From: Saprospiraceae bacterium
GTDB lineage: Bacteria > Bacteroidota > Bacteroidia > Chitinophagales > Saprospiraceae
Direction: 5' to 3'
Assembly (NCBI GenBank): GCA_016722285.1
Contig: JADKGI010000001.1
Location: 992,001 to 1,056,000, forward strand
DNA length: 64,000 nt
Shown: one piece after another, positions 1-8,579 of the stretch
Layout of the letters: the number at the start of each line of letters is the position of its first letter
How positions within the stretch are numbered: position 1 is the stretch's first letter
Notes under the pieces: model-generated
Databases searched by the model: none
The model's input: the letters and a program-made list of their open reading frames with translations, nothing else
What the model was told of the DNA's origin: nothing
Program-made: the position numbers and the translations under genes

Positions 1-295
1 ATTTTTATGAATTTTAAATTATTATACAAATATATTACCCTTTTAGTGATAATCAATAAATATTTATCGTTTTTAGAAAATTTTGAAAAAAATTCTTTGT
101 CATATTTAACTGATTTACAAATTTGGAATTTGAATTGTCAGAATGTTTGGATTAGTTGACTCGTCAGATACAATAACTACCAATCGATTCACCTTGGGGA
201 ATCGCATCTCTAAGTTCTCAGGGAATCGGGCATGAAAGTCTCTCTGCTACTGGTTGACTCTTCATGTTCGTAAATCACACAAAGCTACTATACGA

Positions 296-718
296 CTAAG
301 GAAATACGAATCTCCAATGAGCAAATAGTTGGGGGTTTTCTTTGTACTTCGTCTTCAACCATCGAATGGCTGCATACTTATACAATCCCTTCTCCCATTT
401 AGCCCACTTAAGTAAGCGGGCATAGAGCAGGTTCCATACATAACATGTACTGCCATTGTCAAACTTGTGATAGCAGTTTATTATACCACATATCATCGTG
501 TTCAATTCTTTTGCTATTAACTCTATAGCCTTGCGTCTTTTAGGAATTGGACAGCATCTGAATTTATTCAAAATACTCGCTCTCGATTTGATAATCACAA
601 ATGTATCAGGCATATCTTTGACTCCTTTCTTACTCCTGACTCCCATCGGCTTCAATATGCCTATAAAGTGAGCGGCATCAGATGATACAACCCCAATGTT
701 TTCTTCAAGGTCCGGCAC
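296..718 (-). pseudogene. C-terminal remnant of a group II intron reverse transcriptase/maturase
   Basis: The translated product resembles the maturase (GIIM) and C-terminal end of intron-encoded LtrA-like proteins: a helix ending in a Cys-Gly-Ile-Ile-Asn-Cys-Tyr stretch where the family has RGWxNYY, then KWAKWEKG and finally NPQLFAHWRFVF, which matches the usual NPxLFAHWxF end. Only about 140 residues are present and the reverse transcriptase palm and fingers are absent; the apparent GTG start is just where the frame opens. Downstream on the same strand (about 180-290) lies GC-richer sequence with a CCCGATTC...TGAGAAC...GAT pattern reminiscent of intron domains V-VI, too diverged to fold convincingly by eye. 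I see a decayed intron end. The protein match is moderately secure; the RNA part is a guess. Confidence 0.55.
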
Positions 719-791
719 CTCCGATAGACTGGTCTATGCTGGTATTGTTAAGTTTTCCTATTTTAGATTATATATCAAAGTATGGGATGTA

Positions 792-990
792 TTATTTTGG
801 AAATATTGTAACTATAACTCTCCTGTATCCTGATATTGGAGGTTCACGTATATTTGTAACTTTTAATATAAAATGTGCTTTTTCTTTTTTGTCCGATGTC
901 GGGGCCGTAAAATTTACAATATGCACATTTTCTACACCATTAACTTTTTATAAGTTTCAGGTTCAAGATAGTTAAACCAAAGAAAACTGA
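792..990 (-). pseudogene. C-terminal remnant of a DUF1593/Sde182-like secreted protein
   Basis: Reading the minus strand gives WFNYLEPETYKK and, after a one-base frame change, NFTAP..., AHFILKVTN and GYRRVIVTIF followed by a stop. This is the pattern of the C-terminal beta-sandwich of DUF1593 proteins (W-Y-EAGTY, then F-AP, then IHIILEVTD-G-P, then Y-RVI). Nothing of the catalytic nucleoside-hydrolase-like part is present, so this is only a tail, probably left by rearrangement together with the neighbouring maturase remnant. The rest of the 719-1020 gap holds nothing else I recognise. Confidence is limited because the match is by eye over about 65 residues. Confidence 0.35.
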
Positions 991-1020
991 ATTATTACTT
1001 TTTTGCTTTTTAAGTTGCTT

Positions 1021-1245
1021 TTAAACTGCCTTTCGGCGATGTGTCCAGAGTTGAAACATGCCAAATATCAAAAGCAAGATGGCTAAGGTGATAATAATAT
1101 TGTTGAACCGGCCGATAAAAGCTGCAAAGGCAGTCAGGATGGTTGCACCAAGCCACACAGCCAATGATGTGAGCCAACAACAACTGGTACCCAATATGAA
1201 AGCCAAAACACTGCCAAAAAAGGTTTTTTTATAATTTGCTTTCAT
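1021..1245 (-). CDS. small MerT-like membrane protein with vicinal cysteines
   Basis: This is a 74-residue protein with two hydrophobic segments. The first carries a Cys22-Cys23 pair in the context GTSCCWLTSLAV, like the metal-binding CC pair in the first membrane helix of mercuric/metal transport proteins (MerT type). It starts 2-3 bases after the arsM stop codon, so the two genes are almost certainly co-transcribed. A role in moving a thiol-reactive metal or metalloid (arsenite or its methylated products) across the inner membrane is inferred from context. It is shorter than MerT (about 116 residues, three helices), so it could also be a separate family. Confidence 0.55.
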   Translation of the reverse strand: MKANYKKTFFGSVLAFILGTSCCWLTSLAVWLGATILTAFAAFIGRFNNIIITLAILLLIFGMFQLWTHRRKAV

Positions 1246-1247
1246 CT

Positions 1248-2080
1248 TCAGGGTTTTTTAGCACTTACAGATATACTGGCAATTGAATCTGCAATACTTT
1301 TGATTTCCTTATCTGTTAGATTATTTTCTCTGACAATTTTCTCTGCAATAGGGTCGTGCAACATTAATTCTATTGGAAAAGGGGCTTGTTTGTCAATGGT
1401 GATTTCAGTAAACCCTGCATTCCTTATGGCATTCATATAATCTTCTTTTCGTACTGCACCTGCCAGACAAGCAATGTGTCCTTCAACCGAGTTTTTGACA
1501 TAGTCAGGTAAATCCTTCAGCAAAATAATATCTGAAATCATAATCCTGCCATTCGTTTTAGCTACTCTGAAGGCTTCTCTAAAAACCTGCTCCTTTTGGC
1601 TTGATAAATTGATTACACAATTGGAAATGATCAAGTCAATACTATCGCTTTCAACAGGCAAGTTTTCTATTTCGCCAATTTTGAATTCCACGTTATTGTA
1701 TTTCCCTTTTTTAGCATTTTTCTGGCTTGGGTTACCATTTCAGGTGTGATATCTACTCCTATAACTTTTCCTGTGTCGCCTGTTTCCCTGGAGGCTAAAA
1801 AGCAGTCAAAACCTGCGCCCGAACCAAGATCTAAAATGGTTTCGCCTTTTATGATGGAAGCCAAAGCTATTGGATTGCCACAACCTATGCCCAAATTGGC
1901 ATCTTCGGGGACATTTTTTAGTTCATCTTCGCTATATCCAATTATTTTTCCAATTTCTGTTGCCATCCCTCTTGGGTCGCAACACTGGAAAATGTTTGGA
2001 AGAAAAGACTTTTTTGTGTTGCGCTTGACTATCTCAGCATAACCCCGTTTTACATTATTTTGAACTTCTTGATGATTCAT
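1248..2080 (-). CDS. arsM: arsenite S-adenosylmethionine methyltransferase, frame broken
   Basis: ArsM methylates As(III) with S-adenosylmethionine, giving volatile or exportable methylarsenicals. The N-terminal part has the SAM motif LDLGSGAGFDC and VIGVDITPEMV. The three cysteines of the family are visible: in GIGCGNP, in SNCVINLS and in HIACLAGA. The reading frame breaks near 1710: upstream it reads ...TQARKML, while the next frame continues NNVEFKIGEIENLPV without a gap in homology. Restoring one A to the A-run before ATG gives RKNAKKGKYNNVEF, so a single missing base in a homopolymer explains it. Full length would be about 277 residues, normal for bacterial ArsM. It is followed by the MerT-like gene and preceded by a Crp/Fnr-type regulator. 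Confidence 0.85.
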
Positions 2081-2160
2081 GTTACATTATTTAAAGATGA
2101 TTAATAATGCAAAATTGGGATAACTTTTATAGGTATGAAAGGACAAATGTCCTCAAATAA

Positions 2161-2733
2161 TTATTTAGAAATTTCTTGTCGTATTCTTGACAATGTTCGC
2201 CGGGTAACACCTAAATATGAAGCAATATCTTCGATATTTGCTTTCTGTAAGACATTGGGTTGTTCTTTTAGCAAGCGCAAATATTTTTCTTTGGCAGATT
2301 CATTGTTGAGCACAGAAGCATATTGTTCCATAATTAGAAATTCATTTTGAGTAATGACTCTTCCGATATTTTGCCAGGCAGGGTAATTTTTGTATAATAA
2401 ATTCAGATGTTCATAATCTATGGTAAGCAATTTTGTATCTTCCAATGCTTGTAAAACCAAGTGGCTTGGCATTTGAGAAACAAAACTTTTGAATGAAGTT
2501 GTCAAGCAATTTTCTTGGCAAAAACCATAGGTGGTTTCTTCGTCTTTTTGATTTGTATAATATATTCGTATTGTACCACTAATAATGAATCCGATGTGCT
2601 TGCATACCCTGCCTTGCTTCACAAAAAAGTCGCCTTTGTTTAAATTCTGCTCTGTAAAATATGAGATGGTATCAGCATACTCTGTGTCAGTGATTGGCGA
2701 AATATTTTTTAGAAACTGTTTGAATTTGTCCAC
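2161..2733 (-). CDS. Crp/Fnr-family transcriptional regulator
   Basis: This 190-residue protein has an N-terminal cyclic-nucleotide-binding beta-roll (GDFFVKQGRVCKHIGFIISGTIRIYY spans the core; key features are the G-F-V-QG and SG turns) and a C-terminal helix-turn-helix with IASYLGVTRRTLSRIR as the recognition helix region. It is the short Bacteroidota type without the Fnr N-terminal cysteine cluster. It lies about 80 bases upstream of arsM in the same orientation, so it may control the arsenic genes; the effector is unknown. Confidence 0.8.
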   Translation of the reverse strand: MDKFKQFLKNISPITDTEYADTISYFTEQNLNKGDFFVKQGRVCKHIGFIISGTIRIYYTNQKDEETTYGFCQENCLTTSFKSFVSQMPSHLVLQALEDTKLLTIDYEHLNLLYKNYPAWQNIGRVITQNEFLIMEQYASVLNNESAKEKYLRLLKEQPNVLQKANIEDIASYLGVTRRTLSRIRQEISK

Positions 2734-2903
2734 TTGTCCGCTTATTTATTTTTGTCAAAGTTAATGATTTTCTACAGGATGAGCGTGAGAAATCTGATCC
2801 GATTAAACATTTCACTGGCTTTAGCAGTATTACGATTTATGCCAAGGTGTTGCCTGCTCTAGTATAGGCTTGGCTTCCTTGTCTTATCAAAGTAACTATC
2901 AGG

Positions 2904-3300
2904 CTAATCGTCCAACCCTTTTCCATTCAGTATGTGTTGCAGATATTTTTCTATTCTTGCTTCCCTTGTCTTAAATTGTTTTGCTCCGGAAAAATAAAGT
3001 AAGTAACCTCTCTGTCGTCCCGGTGTTAATGCTTTAAATGCCGTTTTCAATTCTGGCATCTAGTGCTCTGTCAAGATAAAAAGTTAAATAATAATGGGAG
3101 CCATTTTTTCAAAGATCAAGGTAAAAAACGCAGGCGTAGCAGTAGCTACGGCGAGTATTTTTAACGCAGAGATTTGGAAAAAGAGCCTCATTTAAATAAG
3201 TTCTTTATCTTGACAGAGCACTAGTCTAAAACAATTTTGAATTCTTCCGGCATTTTTTGGCATTGAGTCTGCTAATTCTTTGGAAAATTCAACATTTTAT
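2904..3300 (-). pseudogene. YdeI/OmpD-associated family remnant interrupted by a MITE
   Basis: From 3059 down to the stop at 2904 the minus strand encodes MPELKTAFKALTPGRQRGY, then YLLYFSGAKQFKTREARIEK and a final LNGKGLDD. This is the conserved C-terminal half of YdeI-like proteins. On the other side of the 3060-3224 repeat the same strand continues upstream with MPEEFKIVLD (about 3256-3225), the part that precedes it in the family, and before that a LADSMPK segment in another frame at an A-run. The N-terminus is not found. The gene was therefore split by the repeat and is also 5' truncated. YdeI proteins are linked to stress and peptide resistance, but this copy cannot be functional. Confidence 0.65.
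3060..3224. mobile_element. 165-bp MITE-like element with perfect terminal inverted repeats
   Basis: The ends are perfect 21-base inverted copies: 3060-3080 starts CTAG then TGCTCTGTCAAGATAAA, and 3204-3224 is its exact reverse complement. CTAG at both edges is palindromic and could be a YTAR-type target duplication. The inner part also folds back (CGTAGC AGTA GCTACG in the middle, A- and T-rich arms outside), so the whole element can form one hairpin. It has no coding capacity and sits inside a YdeI gene, showing that it moved or was moved. Confidence 0.8.
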
Positions 3301-3367
3301 TTAAAATTAAGATTCGATAGCTTACAATAAATCCATCATCTAAGTATAGCCCCAAAATAATATTTTG

Positions 3368-4253
3368 CTAAATATTTTTCATTGCCTCGAAGCCAGACAC
3401 GACATCAAACAGTTCTTCATCAATTGAGCTTTGTCGCTGACTATGGAATTTATGACTGAGTTCAACCAGCAATTCATCAATATTTTTTTCGGCACGTTGC
3501 ATCGCAGCAAGGCGACTGGCGTTTTCGCTGGCCAAAGATTCGGCACAAGCTTTGAACAGAGAAGTAAAAAGGTATTCATGAATGAGGGCAAACAAGGTTG
3601 GCTTATTTTCTCCTATTATCTGTGGAATGAGTTTTGGGCCATTTAAGATCAGAAAGTGATTGCCTCCATTTTTCATCCAATGGCAACAATTGCTGGCATA
3701 CCGGTTCATAGCCAGATCCTGATTTTGGTCGATTGTGAAAAATATAAACCTCCGTTAGATTCCCTTGGTCATAGCTTTCCTCACTTTTTACTAAAATCTG
3801 CCTTACAAAGGGATTAATCGCATTTACAGAATTGGGAACAGAATAAAGTTTTGAAGTGTTAAAGCCAATATCTGACAGTAGCAATTGAACACGTTCTCCC
3901 ACTGCCCATATTTCTTTCTTCCCCGGTAAAGCCTGAAGTGATTGGGAAACAAAATCGGTTAGTGAATCGTTAAACTGCCCTACTAATCCCTGGTCAGAAC
4001 CAAAAACAATGGCGCAAATTAATTTCTCATTATTTCCTTTCGGTTCTTTTTTATCAATGATGGCTTCCATTTTTTCTTGCCTAAAATAGGCGATGATGCC
4101 TAAAGAGACCGTCCGGTAATAATCGCCCAGCGAACTAACTGCCGTTTCATATTGCCCGATGTTTGAAGCCGCAACTAATTTCATTGTACGTACGACAGAT
4201 TTGAGTTCTCCGGCTCCAGCCAATTTTCTGGTTAAGCTTTCCTGTGTCTCCAT
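3368..4253 (-). CDS. atpG: N-ATPase gamma subunit, frame broken
   Basis: The gamma subunit is the central rotor shaft of the F1 part. The N-terminal helix reads TRKLAGAGELKSVVRTMKLV, typical of N-type gamma. The C-terminal helix reads ESLASENASRLAAMQRAEKN and ends ELFDVVSGFEAMK. The two halves are in different frames: the first continues to a stop at about 3603, whereas homology moves to the other frame at DLKWPK near 3637, where the DNA is GGCCCAAAAC. Removing one base from the CCC or AAAA run joins them into a protein of about 295 residues. Its ATG overlaps the atpA stop (TAATG). It is the last gene of the operon; all others are intact, which favours an assembly error. Confidence 0.85.
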
Positions 4254-5803
4254 TACATATCGTTTTGGTCAGACTCAGACTTCTCCTGAAAAGGCAGAAG
4301 TGTATTTTCTGCTAATTTTAAAATGACTTCCCGGTCGGGACTGCTCAACTCCTTATCTGAAATTATCCGATTCACGACGTCGGGAGAAAGTTCAATGTTC
4401 ATTTTCTGTAAGGCCATCTCTGCTTCCTTCATTTTATTTAATGGTACGGTATCAAAAAGGCCATCAGTCAATGCAATTAATATCACTATTTGCTCAGGGA
4501 CGGACATGGGTTGAAGTTCCTGTTGTTTGAGACAAATCCTGATTCGTTTTCCATGTTCAATTACTTTCCGGGTATCGGCGTACAACCGTGTACCGAAACG
4601 TGAAAAAGTTTCTAATTCTTCAAACTGTGAGTAGGCAAGTTTTAGGTTACCAGCTACAGAGCGGTATGCCGGCAATTGGGCTTTACCACCAACACGGGAA
4701 ACGGATTTACCAACGTCCACAGCAGGTAAAATGCCTAATTCAAATAGTTTTGGTGAAAGATATATTTGTCCATCAGTAATGGATATAAGATTTGTAGGTA
4801 TATAAGCTGAAATATTTTGCGCTTCTGTCTCAATTATTGGCAATGCAGTAAGAGAGCCTCCTTTGAGTTCATCGCTCAGATGTGTAGCCCGTTCCAGTAA
4901 TCTGGAATGGATATAAAATATATCTCCGGGAAATGCTTCACGTCCAGGAGGCCTTCTTAAAAGCAAAGAAAGTTCACGATAGGCGCGGGCATGGTGTGTG
5001 AGGTCGTCATAAACAATAAGTACATCGCGGCCTTGCTCCATAAAATACTCTGCAATGCTTGTGGCTGCATAAGGAGCAATGTATTTTAATCCAGGCGCGT
5101 TATTCCCTTCGGTGGCAACCACAACGGTGTATTCCATTGCCCCTTTTTCTTCGAGATTAGCAATTACTTTCGCAACCGACGCTGCCCGCTGTCCGATGGC
5201 ACAATAAACACAGATTACATTCTTATCATGCTGGTTGACAATGGCATCAATCGCAATGGCTGTTTTGCCGGTCTGGCGGTCTCCTAAAATCAATTCGCGT
5301 TGTCCGCGACCGATAGGAATCAGTGCATCAATAACCTTTAACCCTGTTTGTAAAGGAACCGAAACCGTAGAGCGATCCATGATCGCATGAGCAGGACGCT
5401 CAATGGGCAAACGTTGTTTAAAAGCAATATCGCTTTTTCCATCCATAGGTTCACCCAATGGATTGATCACCCTTCCAATCAATGAGTTGCCGACCGGAAT
5501 ATCCATGACACGACCTGTGCGTTCTACTTCGTCACCTGCATTCAAAAGTGAATCTTCACCAAGTAGAATGGCACCAATCTCATCTTCATCTATATTGTAG
5601 GCTATGCCAAATAACCCACCCGGGAACTCTAACAGTTCTTCAAACCCGACACCAGGTAAGCCGGAAACTTTGACAATACCGGAAGATACTTTCATAACCG
5701 AACCAACTTCGCGAGGTGTAAAAGAAGGAGTATAATTATCCCTGCCTCTGGCCAAAAGTTCAAATGTGCTGTTTATCGTCTTATTAAATGGGTTTGCTGG
5801 CAT
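4253..5803 (-). CDS. atpA: N-ATPase alpha subunit
   Basis: This is the non-catalytic nucleotide-binding subunit of F1, 516 residues, intact. The Walker A motif is GDRQTGKTAIAID and the Walker B region is DVLIVYDDLTHHARAY. The N-terminus carries MKVSSGIVKVSGLPGV, the beta-barrel domain, and the C-terminus is the usual helical domain. It overlaps the end of atpF by about 20 bases and the start of atpG by a TAATG, so translation is coupled. Its sequence is of the N-ATPase clade (for example PGREAFPGDIFYIHSRLLER), not identical in style to the housekeeping F-type alpha. Confidence 0.95.
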   Translation of the reverse strand: MPANPFNKTINSTFELLARGRDNYTPSFTPREVGSVMKVSSGIVKVSGLPGVGFEELLEFPGGLFGIAYNIDEDEIGAILLGEDSLLNAGDEVERTGRVMDIPVGNSLIGRVINPLGEPMDGKSDIAFKQRLPIERPAHAIMDRSTVSVPLQTGLKVIDALIPIGRGQRELILGDRQTGKTAIAIDAIVNQHDKNVICVYCAIGQRAASVAKVIANLEEKGAMEYTVVVATEGNNAPGLKYIAPYAATSIAEYFMEQGRDVLIVYDDLTHHARAYRELSLLLRRPPGREAFPGDIFYIHSRLLERATHLSDELKGGSLTALPIIETEAQNISAYIPTNLISITDGQIYLSPKLFELGILPAVDVGKSVSRVGGKAQLPAYRSVAGNLKLAYSQFEELETFSRFGTRLYADTRKVIEHGKRIRICLKQQELQPMSVPEQIVILIALTDGLFDTVPLNKMKEAEMALQKMNIELSPDVVNRIISDKELSSPDREVILKLAENTLLPFQEKSESDQNDM

Positions 5804-6575
5804 GTTGCTCTTCTATTGGTTCAGCACGCACTGATTCTGCAATACTCTTTTGAAATGAATTAAGGTAATCTGAAATGCTCCATGCCAGCTTGAATCCGTT
5901 TGATGTTAGTTCTATACCACAGATTAATTCAGGTGCAGTTTTAAATTGAAATTGAGTTTCCAAACCAAGTATTTCATTCACGACATTTTTTATATCTGCT
6001 TGTTGTTTCTTTGCCAGATCAAAAGCGCTTTGTACAAGAATCGAATTTGACTTCTTTTTGAAAGCTTCTACGAATTTTTTCTTTTCCTCTTTTTTTAAAT
6101 CCACTATACGTTGGATAAATATGCTTACTGATTGTTCCTCCAAACTTTGATTTGCAAGGTCTGCAAGTGTTTTTCTTGTTATGGCAAAAACTTCCTGTTG
6201 AGTCTTTTGTGCCATGTCTCGATTCAGGTTCTCTTCCATCTCTTTCAACGAGTTTTCAAGCTTAGACTGTAATTCAATGGCTTCATTCCTTGCGGACTCA
6301 AGCAACTTTTGTCGCTTTTCATTGGTTTCGGCAATGGCATTGTCCATTAGCCCCTTCTTTTCCTTTTCGAAGGTTTCATTTTTTGCGGCGAATTCTATCT
6401 GTTCTTTTTTAGCCTTGGCATCTTTTACTTCCGCATCCTTTATATGTCCGGCTATTTTATTTTCGCGTTCGTCAATAGCTTTAAGTATGGGTTTATACAA
6501 AAACCGTTTAAGCAACCATACCAAAAAGATGAAGTTAATGATCTGAGCTATTACCGTAAACCAATTGATTTGCAT
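5784..6575 (-). CDS. atpF: N-ATPase b subunit with delta-like C-terminal extension
   Basis: A single N-terminal membrane segment (WFTVIAQIINFIFLVWLLKR) is followed by the YKPILKAIDERENKI motif of b subunits and a long charged coiled coil to about residue 150. Beyond the usual about 160 residues it has another 100: LVQSAFDLAKKQQADIKNVV and then PELICGIELTSNGFKLAWS, which resembles the C-terminal part of the delta subunit (PELIGGxxLxxG). N-ATPase operons have no atpH, and the long AtpF is thought to supply the stator link to F1. Length 263 residues fits that. Confidence 0.9.
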   Translation of the reverse strand: MQINWFTVIAQIINFIFLVWLLKRFLYKPILKAIDERENKIAGHIKDAEVKDAKAKKEQIEFAAKNETFEKEKKGLMDNAIAETNEKRQKLLESARNEAIELQSKLENSLKEMEENLNRDMAQKTQQEVFAITRKTLADLANQSLEEQSVSIFIQRIVDLKKEEKKKFVEAFKKKSNSILVQSAFDLAKKQQADIKNVVNEILGLETQFQFKTAPELICGIELTSNGFKLAWSISDYLNSFQKSIAESVRAEPIEEQHASKPI

Positions 6576-6586
6576 CTCCTTTTCAG

Positions 6587-6853
6587 TTATTTAATAACGA
6601 AATTCCAAAAGGGATTGGCAAAGATGAGAATCATCGAAACCACAAAACAATATATGGCTGTTGACTCGATCATCGCCAGTCCCACGAACAGTGTCCTTGT
6701 AATGGTAGGAGCAGCGTCGGGCTGCTGAGCAATTGAGCTTAAAGCTGTTGATATTGATTTTCCTTCGCTCAATGCGGGGAACATACACCCGATTCCTGTT
6801 GTGAGTCCTGCAGTGACAATTGATGCTACTGCAATTAGTGTTGCATTATCCAT
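6587..6853 (-). CDS. atpE: N-ATPase c subunit (rotor ring)
   Basis: This is an 88-residue helical hairpin. Helix 1 contains GCMFPALSEGKS with a glutamate at position 30; the loop is ALSSIAQQPDAAPT; helix 2 contains FVGLAMIESTAIYCFV with the ion-carrying glutamate at position 63. Two carboxylates, one per helix, plus the S-T-Y ligands after Glu63 are typical of N-type rings. The Ser-Thr-Tyr set was first read as a sodium site, while work on a Burkholderia N-type ring concluded that a double-carboxylate site favours protons. Which ion is used here cannot be decided by eye. Confidence 0.93.
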   Translation of the reverse strand: MDNATLIAVASIVTAGLTTGIGCMFPALSEGKSISTALSSIAQQPDAAPTITRTLFVGLAMIESTAIYCFVVSMILIFANPFWNFVIK

Positions 6854-6872
6854 TTTTGATTGTTTTTATTAT

Positions 6873-7553
6873 TTATTTATTCATTGGTTTAGAATCATGC
6901 ACTGCCGCAGCAATATATACTGTGGCCAGAATACTGAATATATATGCTTGTACCACGCCAGTAAGCAAGCCAAGGGATTGCATTACAATTGGAAATAATA
7001 ATGGTGTTATACTTAATAATATAGCAATAATCAACCCTCCGCTCATCATATTGCCAAACAACCTTACAGCCAAAGCCAGGGTGCGGGTTATTTCACTTAT
7101 GAGGTTAAATGGCAGCATTATAAATGTGGGTTGTATATATGATTTCAGATAACCAAGCAAACCTGTATTTGCAATTCCAAAAAAAGGAACTGCCATAAAA
7201 ACACAAACAGCTAAGGCGGTGGTTGTGGATAGCGAACCGGTAGGTGGTTCATACCAAGGTAAAATGATTAAAATATTGGATGTTACGATAAATATGAACA
7301 GTGTACCAATAAAACCAATATAATCCTTGGGGTTCTTTAGTCCTATGTCTTCAATCTGATTGTTTATACCCACAACCAGCATTTCAAGAATAGATTGCCA
7401 TCGAGAAATACGAATACCTGTTTTAAGATTTCTTGTAACTAATGCTGCAGCAATCACCAGCACAAGCATGACTGCCCACGTAGTAACAATGGTCAGGTTA
7501 AGGGTAAAAAAGCCATGTTGCCAAAATATAGTTTCGTCAGGACTAAGCTTCAT
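6873..7553 (-). CDS. atpB: N-ATPase a subunit
   Basis: This 226-residue polytopic membrane protein forms the ion half-channels next to the c ring. The essential arginine is in TLALAVRLFGNMMSGG, aligned with the stator arginine of family members. PTFIMLPFNLISEITR lies just before it and AYIFSILATVYIAAA near the end, both conserved in a subunits. It overlaps the 3' end of atpR by about 10 bases, so the genes are translationally coupled. Confidence 0.93.
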   Translation of the reverse strand: MKLSPDETIFWQHGFFTLNLTIVTTWAVMLVLVIAAALVTRNLKTGIRISRWQSILEMLVVGINNQIEDIGLKNPKDYIGFIGTLFIFIVTSNILIILPWYEPPTGSLSTTTALAVCVFMAVPFFGIANTGLLGYLKSYIQPTFIMLPFNLISEITRTLALAVRLFGNMMSGGLIIAILLSITPLLFPIVMQSLGLLTGVVQAYIFSILATVYIAAAVHDSKPMNK

Positions 7554-7851
7554 TGTAAACCTCCCTTTTTGCTTGGTTTTTATCTATCGATTTTGTGATG
7601 TGTGTAACAACAACCCGAGCTACGATAAAACCAAATGTACAAACAATGAGTGGTAGCCAACCACCCGGCGCTATGTAATAATAACCGATCATTACAAGGC
7701 ATACTCTTAAAGTAAAACTGCTAAAAAACCATATTGCCGGTATTTTTGACGTAATAGCTTTTTTTACTGTAAACCAAAGTCCACTAAAAAATAGTGTTCC
7801 CAATACAATACCTGCATTGAATACCATTATTATATCTAGAATATCCCTCAT
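7543..7851 (-). CDS. atpR: N-ATPase accessory membrane protein AtpR
   Basis: This 102-residue protein has three hydrophobic segments, and it sits between atpQ and atpB, the place of atpR in N-ATPase operons. AtpR is known only from such operons, where it is proposed to help assemble the large c ring through polar residues in its helices. There is a 4-base gap to the upstream gene and overlap with the downstream one. Assignment is mainly by position, size and topology. Confidence 0.8.
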   Translation of the reverse strand: MRDILDIIMVFNAGIVLGTLFFSGLWFTVKKAITSKIPAIWFFSSFTLRVCLVMIGYYYIAPGGWLPLIVCTFGFIVARVVVTHITKSIDKNQAKREVYNEA

Positions 7852-7855
7852 CTTA

Positions 7856-8170
7856 TTAATCTTTATCTTGATACATCTCTTTATGTTCTTTTGTTACCCA
7901 ACGCCACGCAATCATACAGCCAACTCCTAAACCTATTATCAATAAAGTCAGTGTCCATGAAAATGTTTGCGGGTATTTTCTGTCTAACCATATTCCTAAC
8001 AAAGCACCAAGCAATGTTGGAACTACAATAGTCCAACCCACTATTCCCATCATTCCAAGGCCAAACCATACACTTCTATTGTCGTTATGCATCGCTTTGA
8101 GTTTTCGTTGCGCTTTTTTTTCAACTTCTTTGCTAAATTCATTCAATTCTTTTTTATCGGAAGATTGCAT
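7856..8170 (-). CDS. atpQ: N-ATPase accessory protein AtpQ (AtpI-like)
   Basis: I choose the ATG at 8170, directly after the atpC stop, giving about 104 residues; the longer frame would run into atpC. After a charged, probably helical N-terminus (EFSKEVEKKAQRKLKAM) come two membrane segments: FGLGMMGIVGWTIVVPTLLG and TLLIIGLGVGCMIAW, with GALLGIWLDRKYP between them, the AtpI-type signature. AtpQ is the AtpI-like member of N-ATPase operons and probably acts in ring assembly or Mg2+ supply. Confidence 0.82.
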   Translation of the reverse strand: MQSSDKKELNEFSKEVEKKAQRKLKAMHNDNRSVWFGLGMMGIVGWTIVVPTLLGALLGIWLDRKYPQTFSWTLTLLIIGLGVGCMIAWRWVTKEHKEMYQDKD

Positions 8171-8171
8171 T

Positions 8172-8561
8172 TTATTCTTTTTGAAATTTCTCCATAAAAT
8201 AAAGGAATCCACTTTCCATCTTGGCCATTGCAGAACGAATGTCCCTTTCGCTATCATCCAGTTTTACAAACTCTTTTTCTACCGATTCGTGTAGCTTGCC
8301 AAGGTCAGTTCCACCAAAAGCATTGCGAACAGATACCAGTACCTGCGTACCTGCTTTTACCAATATGCCTTCGTCAACGGCTAAGTAATGGACGCTTTCA
8401 GAAGTTGTTTCATAAGTGAAAATACCAGGGACAAGGGCGGCAACACAATCCAAACGCTGTGGCAACAAGCCAAACGACCCTTCGCTCGTTTCTGCAACAA
8501 TGCGGCTGACATTTTTAACTTCTGCGAAAATGCGATAAGGTAGAAGAATTTTTAAGTCCAT
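8172..8561 (-). CDS. atpC: N-ATPase epsilon subunit
   Basis: This 129-residue protein begins MDLKILLPYRIFAEVKNVSR and continues with GSFGLLPQRLDCVAALVPG, the N-terminal beta-sandwich of the epsilon subunit that contacts gamma and the c ring. The C-terminal helical part is shorter than in housekeeping epsilon subunits but present. It starts 18 bases after atpD ends and stops next to the atpQ start. Confidence 0.9.
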   Translation of the reverse strand: MDLKILLPYRIFAEVKNVSRIVAETSEGSFGLLPQRLDCVAALVPGIFTYETTSESVHYLAVDEGILVKAGTQVLVSVRNAFGGTDLGKLHESVEKEFVKLDDSERDIRSAMAKMESGFLYFMEKFQKE

Positions 8562-8579
8562 GGTTATTTCATTCTGTTC

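Noticed and set aside
682..975. Plus-strand open frame of 97 codons
   Set aside because: The opposite strand shows a DUF1593-type remnant over the same bases; the plus frame has no recognisable features.
3603..3709. Programmed +1 frameshifting in atpG
   Set aside because: Gamma subunits are not known to use it, and many unrelated genes in this window break at similar runs; an assembly indel is simpler.
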